From positions 87,275 through 151,274 of the forward strand of contig CAJNOP010000512.1 in NCBI GenBank assembly GCA_905250075.1: DNA of 64,000 bases, read 5' to 3'. The notes below the pieces were generated by a model. That model was not told the DNA's origin. It worked only from the letters and a program-made list of their open reading frames with translations, and made no database searches. The DNA comes from Rotaria sp. Silwood1. Its lineage: Eukaryota > Rotifera > Eurotatoria > Philodinida > Philodinidae. A program made the position numbers and the translations under genes. This document shows positions 61,569 to 64,000 of this stretch, piece by piece (the stretch's first letter is position 1; the number at the start of each line of letters is the position of its first letter).

Positions 61569-63953
61569 CAACAACTGAAACATACTGTTCTTTTTTTGGT
61601 CGTCGCTTTATTTTTTTTCTCATCGGTGTGATTAGCGTTAGTTTATTCTATAGTAGAACAAAAGTGAATATTGATGAAAGTTTTTTTTTCTTGTGTAAAT
61701 ATATCTATCTATGTGAGAGATCCTGGACTAACGAACTTGAATTATATTCACTAATTCCATTGGTTCGATTTGAAAGAGGCAAATAAAACGATTACTGATT
61801 GTCTATTTGTCAAAAAAATAATTTTATTTTTATGAATTTATTCCATAATTATGACGAAGTTCAACAGATCTTCGTTGTTTACAAAATAATGAACAGGAAA
61901 GATGAAAATGAATATTTTTCAAGAATAATCATTTTTTATATGAAATCAATAGGATCAATATTTGGATATGAGTTTATTTGTTTTATCATAATATTATATG
62001 AAATACAGAGTTTATCTTTATCTGTCAGTTGTTCAAGTTGAAACATAAAAGTAACCATCATTAGGATTATCTTATACGTATTAAATAGAAGATTTTTTTT
62101 AGATTATTTAGAATCAACTATTATAGGACATTATATACCTATAACGATTAATTCAAGAATAAAATAAATCTCTATCATCAATAGATTTCCTAGTTCGATA
62201 GTTTTATTAGTTATCGATATATATTTAATTATTATAATTATAATAATAAATATTCAAATAAATTATAATCAATTTAACCTATTTATTATATATTTATATA
62301 CAATAATCGATTATCTCAGAAAACATTATTTAATTTATTATCAAGAATAAATAATATTTTAAATATCTATCATCAATCTATACAATTATAAATTGAAATA
62401 AATCATCTCAGTTGAGAAATAAATCAATATACCAATTATTTTTAACAATCGATCATAGAAAACATTTATTAACAAGTCAAGTAATATCATTATCTTGAAT
62501 AATAGAACAAGTAGACAGATAGAAATATATAATACCTATAGAAACAATATTATATTCTATTCTAGGAAATGCATTTTATTTATTATATTGATTATTTAAC
62601 CAGTGATAGAATATATGAAATAAGGAGAACTCTTATCATTTGTCAACACTAAACATTTTCAATATTTTTCAAGTCCTAGAACGTTCGAAAAAAAACATAT
62701 AAAAGAAAAAACAGTCGATTGTTACCTGTCGAAAAACATCTCTCAGTGTCTACTATAACAATATTTCAATTCAATCAGATTAAGTTTGAGATGTCCCATT
62801 ATCAATTTGAATTAATAAACTCAGGATCTTCATTACATAAACGATGAACGCGACCATAACTAGTCACTGACTCTTAACTTTATCTTCAATTGACAAGATT
62901 ATTTTTGTGTAACTAGTCAACATAATTCGGTTTGAGAACGGTTATGAAAAAAAAACTCCTTTGATAACACTAATATCAGCTCAGACAGCAACGTTTCCTT
63001 TCGTATAGTTGACTTCTACATAAAATAAATAAATTGTCAACATAATTACTCGGAAAAAATAAACAAATCTTCGAAATTTGGGAGTTGTCTAACCAGTCTT
63101 TTATCTAGGTGTCCTTTATCGAGTGGGAATATGAAAATCTCGAGTGGATGATCATTATATAATAGATAAATCATTCTCTCTAACATTAAATCGTTTTTCA
63201 TTTGAATAACTTCTTTTTGATTTTTTCTTCTCGGCTATTTTTTGTCTTAGATCTTTTGAAAAGACTTATATTTAATTCGTTTTTATTGTCTAGTTCATCC
63301 TCATCTTTATAATTTATTTATTTGAATGATGATCTACAAATATTTTATAGATTTTCTATTCATTATCTAAAAATAATTTCTATGTCTAACACCTATATTA
63401 GATTTATCTTAATATCATCTTATCGTCGACACTTTCTTTAAAACGAATATTTTCAAGATTATTTTCTAACAAAATTATATTTTAACCAGTGATACAACAA
63501 TAATTATTTATAAATATTATTGATTTATCCGAATAAAGATTATTAACAATAAATTTATCGAATTAAACAACTAGATTTAATAATCACTGATTATCTATTC
63601 AATTAAATAAAAATAAATAATGTCAATTAACTGAATCTTTATTATTTATTAGAATAAAATTAATTTCATTATTCATATAACAAAAAGAAATATTCTCACA
63701 AATAATTAATACATATTAGCAATTGTTGACATAGATTATCAATTATAGAAACGATCCACCTATAACAAATTGACAAAATAATTATTCGAGAAAATAACAT
63801 AAAGAAACTTGATTCGTTTTATAACTCTAAAAATATATAATATAATTCAAATATTGATTTATCAGATTAATTATTTATATTAATATAGAAATATTTAACA
63901 GATATAACTCGTTTATCTAAATCATTTTTATTATTCTACTTATGTATAAATAA
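61569..63953. other. Gene-free AT-rich terminal stretch
   Basis: Extremely AT-rich, especially from 62050 on, with recurring TTATTTAT/ATAAATAA and ATCAAGAATAAAT-like words. No frame of interest; an 80-codon frame at 61799-62041 has no domain content. Fits subtelomeric or centromere-like spacer DNA. Confidence 0.5.
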
Positions 63954-64000
63954 GGGTGGGGTGTGGGTGGGTGTGGGTGTGGGTGTGGGTGGGTGTGGGT
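63954..64000. repeat. TGTGGG telomere-type repeat at the window edge
   Basis: GGGTGGGGTGTGGGTGGG followed by regular GTGTGG/GGTGTG units to the last base. G-rich strand reads outward to the right, the orientation of a chromosome right end. The units are cleaner than in most internal islands. The window stops inside the tract, so its length is unknown. Confidence 0.8.

Overview
The window looks like nuclear DNA of a bdelloid rotifer. It is AT-rich and animal-like. Most introns are 50-60 bp with GT-AG ends, and there are clear animal orthologues (spermidine synthase, AP-3 beta, LMO4, TTC7). It also carries families I associate with bdelloids (ADP-ribosyltransferase-TPR fusion, TM-anchored Kelch and LamG receptors, F-box/LRR proteins, a bacterial-looking hydrolase) and G-rich tracts built on TGTGGG, the telomere motif reported for bdelloids. 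One 100-N assembly gap lies at 45928-46027.

Layout. 1-16 kb: 5' part of spermidine synthase (-), a 173-bp MITE with 9-bp target duplication, an intronless F-box gene (+), a nine-exon LRR array with one repeat per exon (+), and an intact 20-exon AP-3 beta gene (+). 16.7-21.1 kb: a LIM-only LMO4 gene (-) with three possible first exons. 21-35 kb: mostly non-coding, with a broken Kelch gene, an intronless multipass membrane protein, a large inverted repeat, and a broken secreted CrtC/AttH-like gene. 35-48 kb: an LRR gene (-), a free-standing dynein stalk-domain gene (+), a 1.1-kb foldback element, an alpha/beta hydrolase that looks horizontally acquired (-), a hAT-type MITE, a decayed pogo transposase, a small secreted six-cysteine protein (+), and an ADP-ribosyltransferase-TPR gene (-) that runs into the gap. 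48-64 kb: another hAT-type MITE, a broken TM/Thr-rich/LamG receptor (-), a broken TTC7 copy (-), two small divergent paralogues flanking a head-to-head telomere-like tract, then about 2.4 kb of gene-free AT-rich DNA that ends at the window edge in TGTGGG repeats.

Three signals stand out. (1) Two divergently transcribed paralogues with matching exon architecture sit on either side of a (TGTGGG)n-(CCCACA)n tract in the orientation expected for fused chromosome ends, and similar but degenerate GT-then-CA islands recur across the window. (2) Four genes are broken, and all six in-frame stops seen in them can be explained by single G:C to A:T transitions, while neighbouring genes are intact. (3) A dynein microtubule-binding stalk is encoded as an isolated two-exon gene of about 141 residues.

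Translations, splice sites and repeat boundaries were read by eye. Orthology rests on remembered family patterns, not searches.
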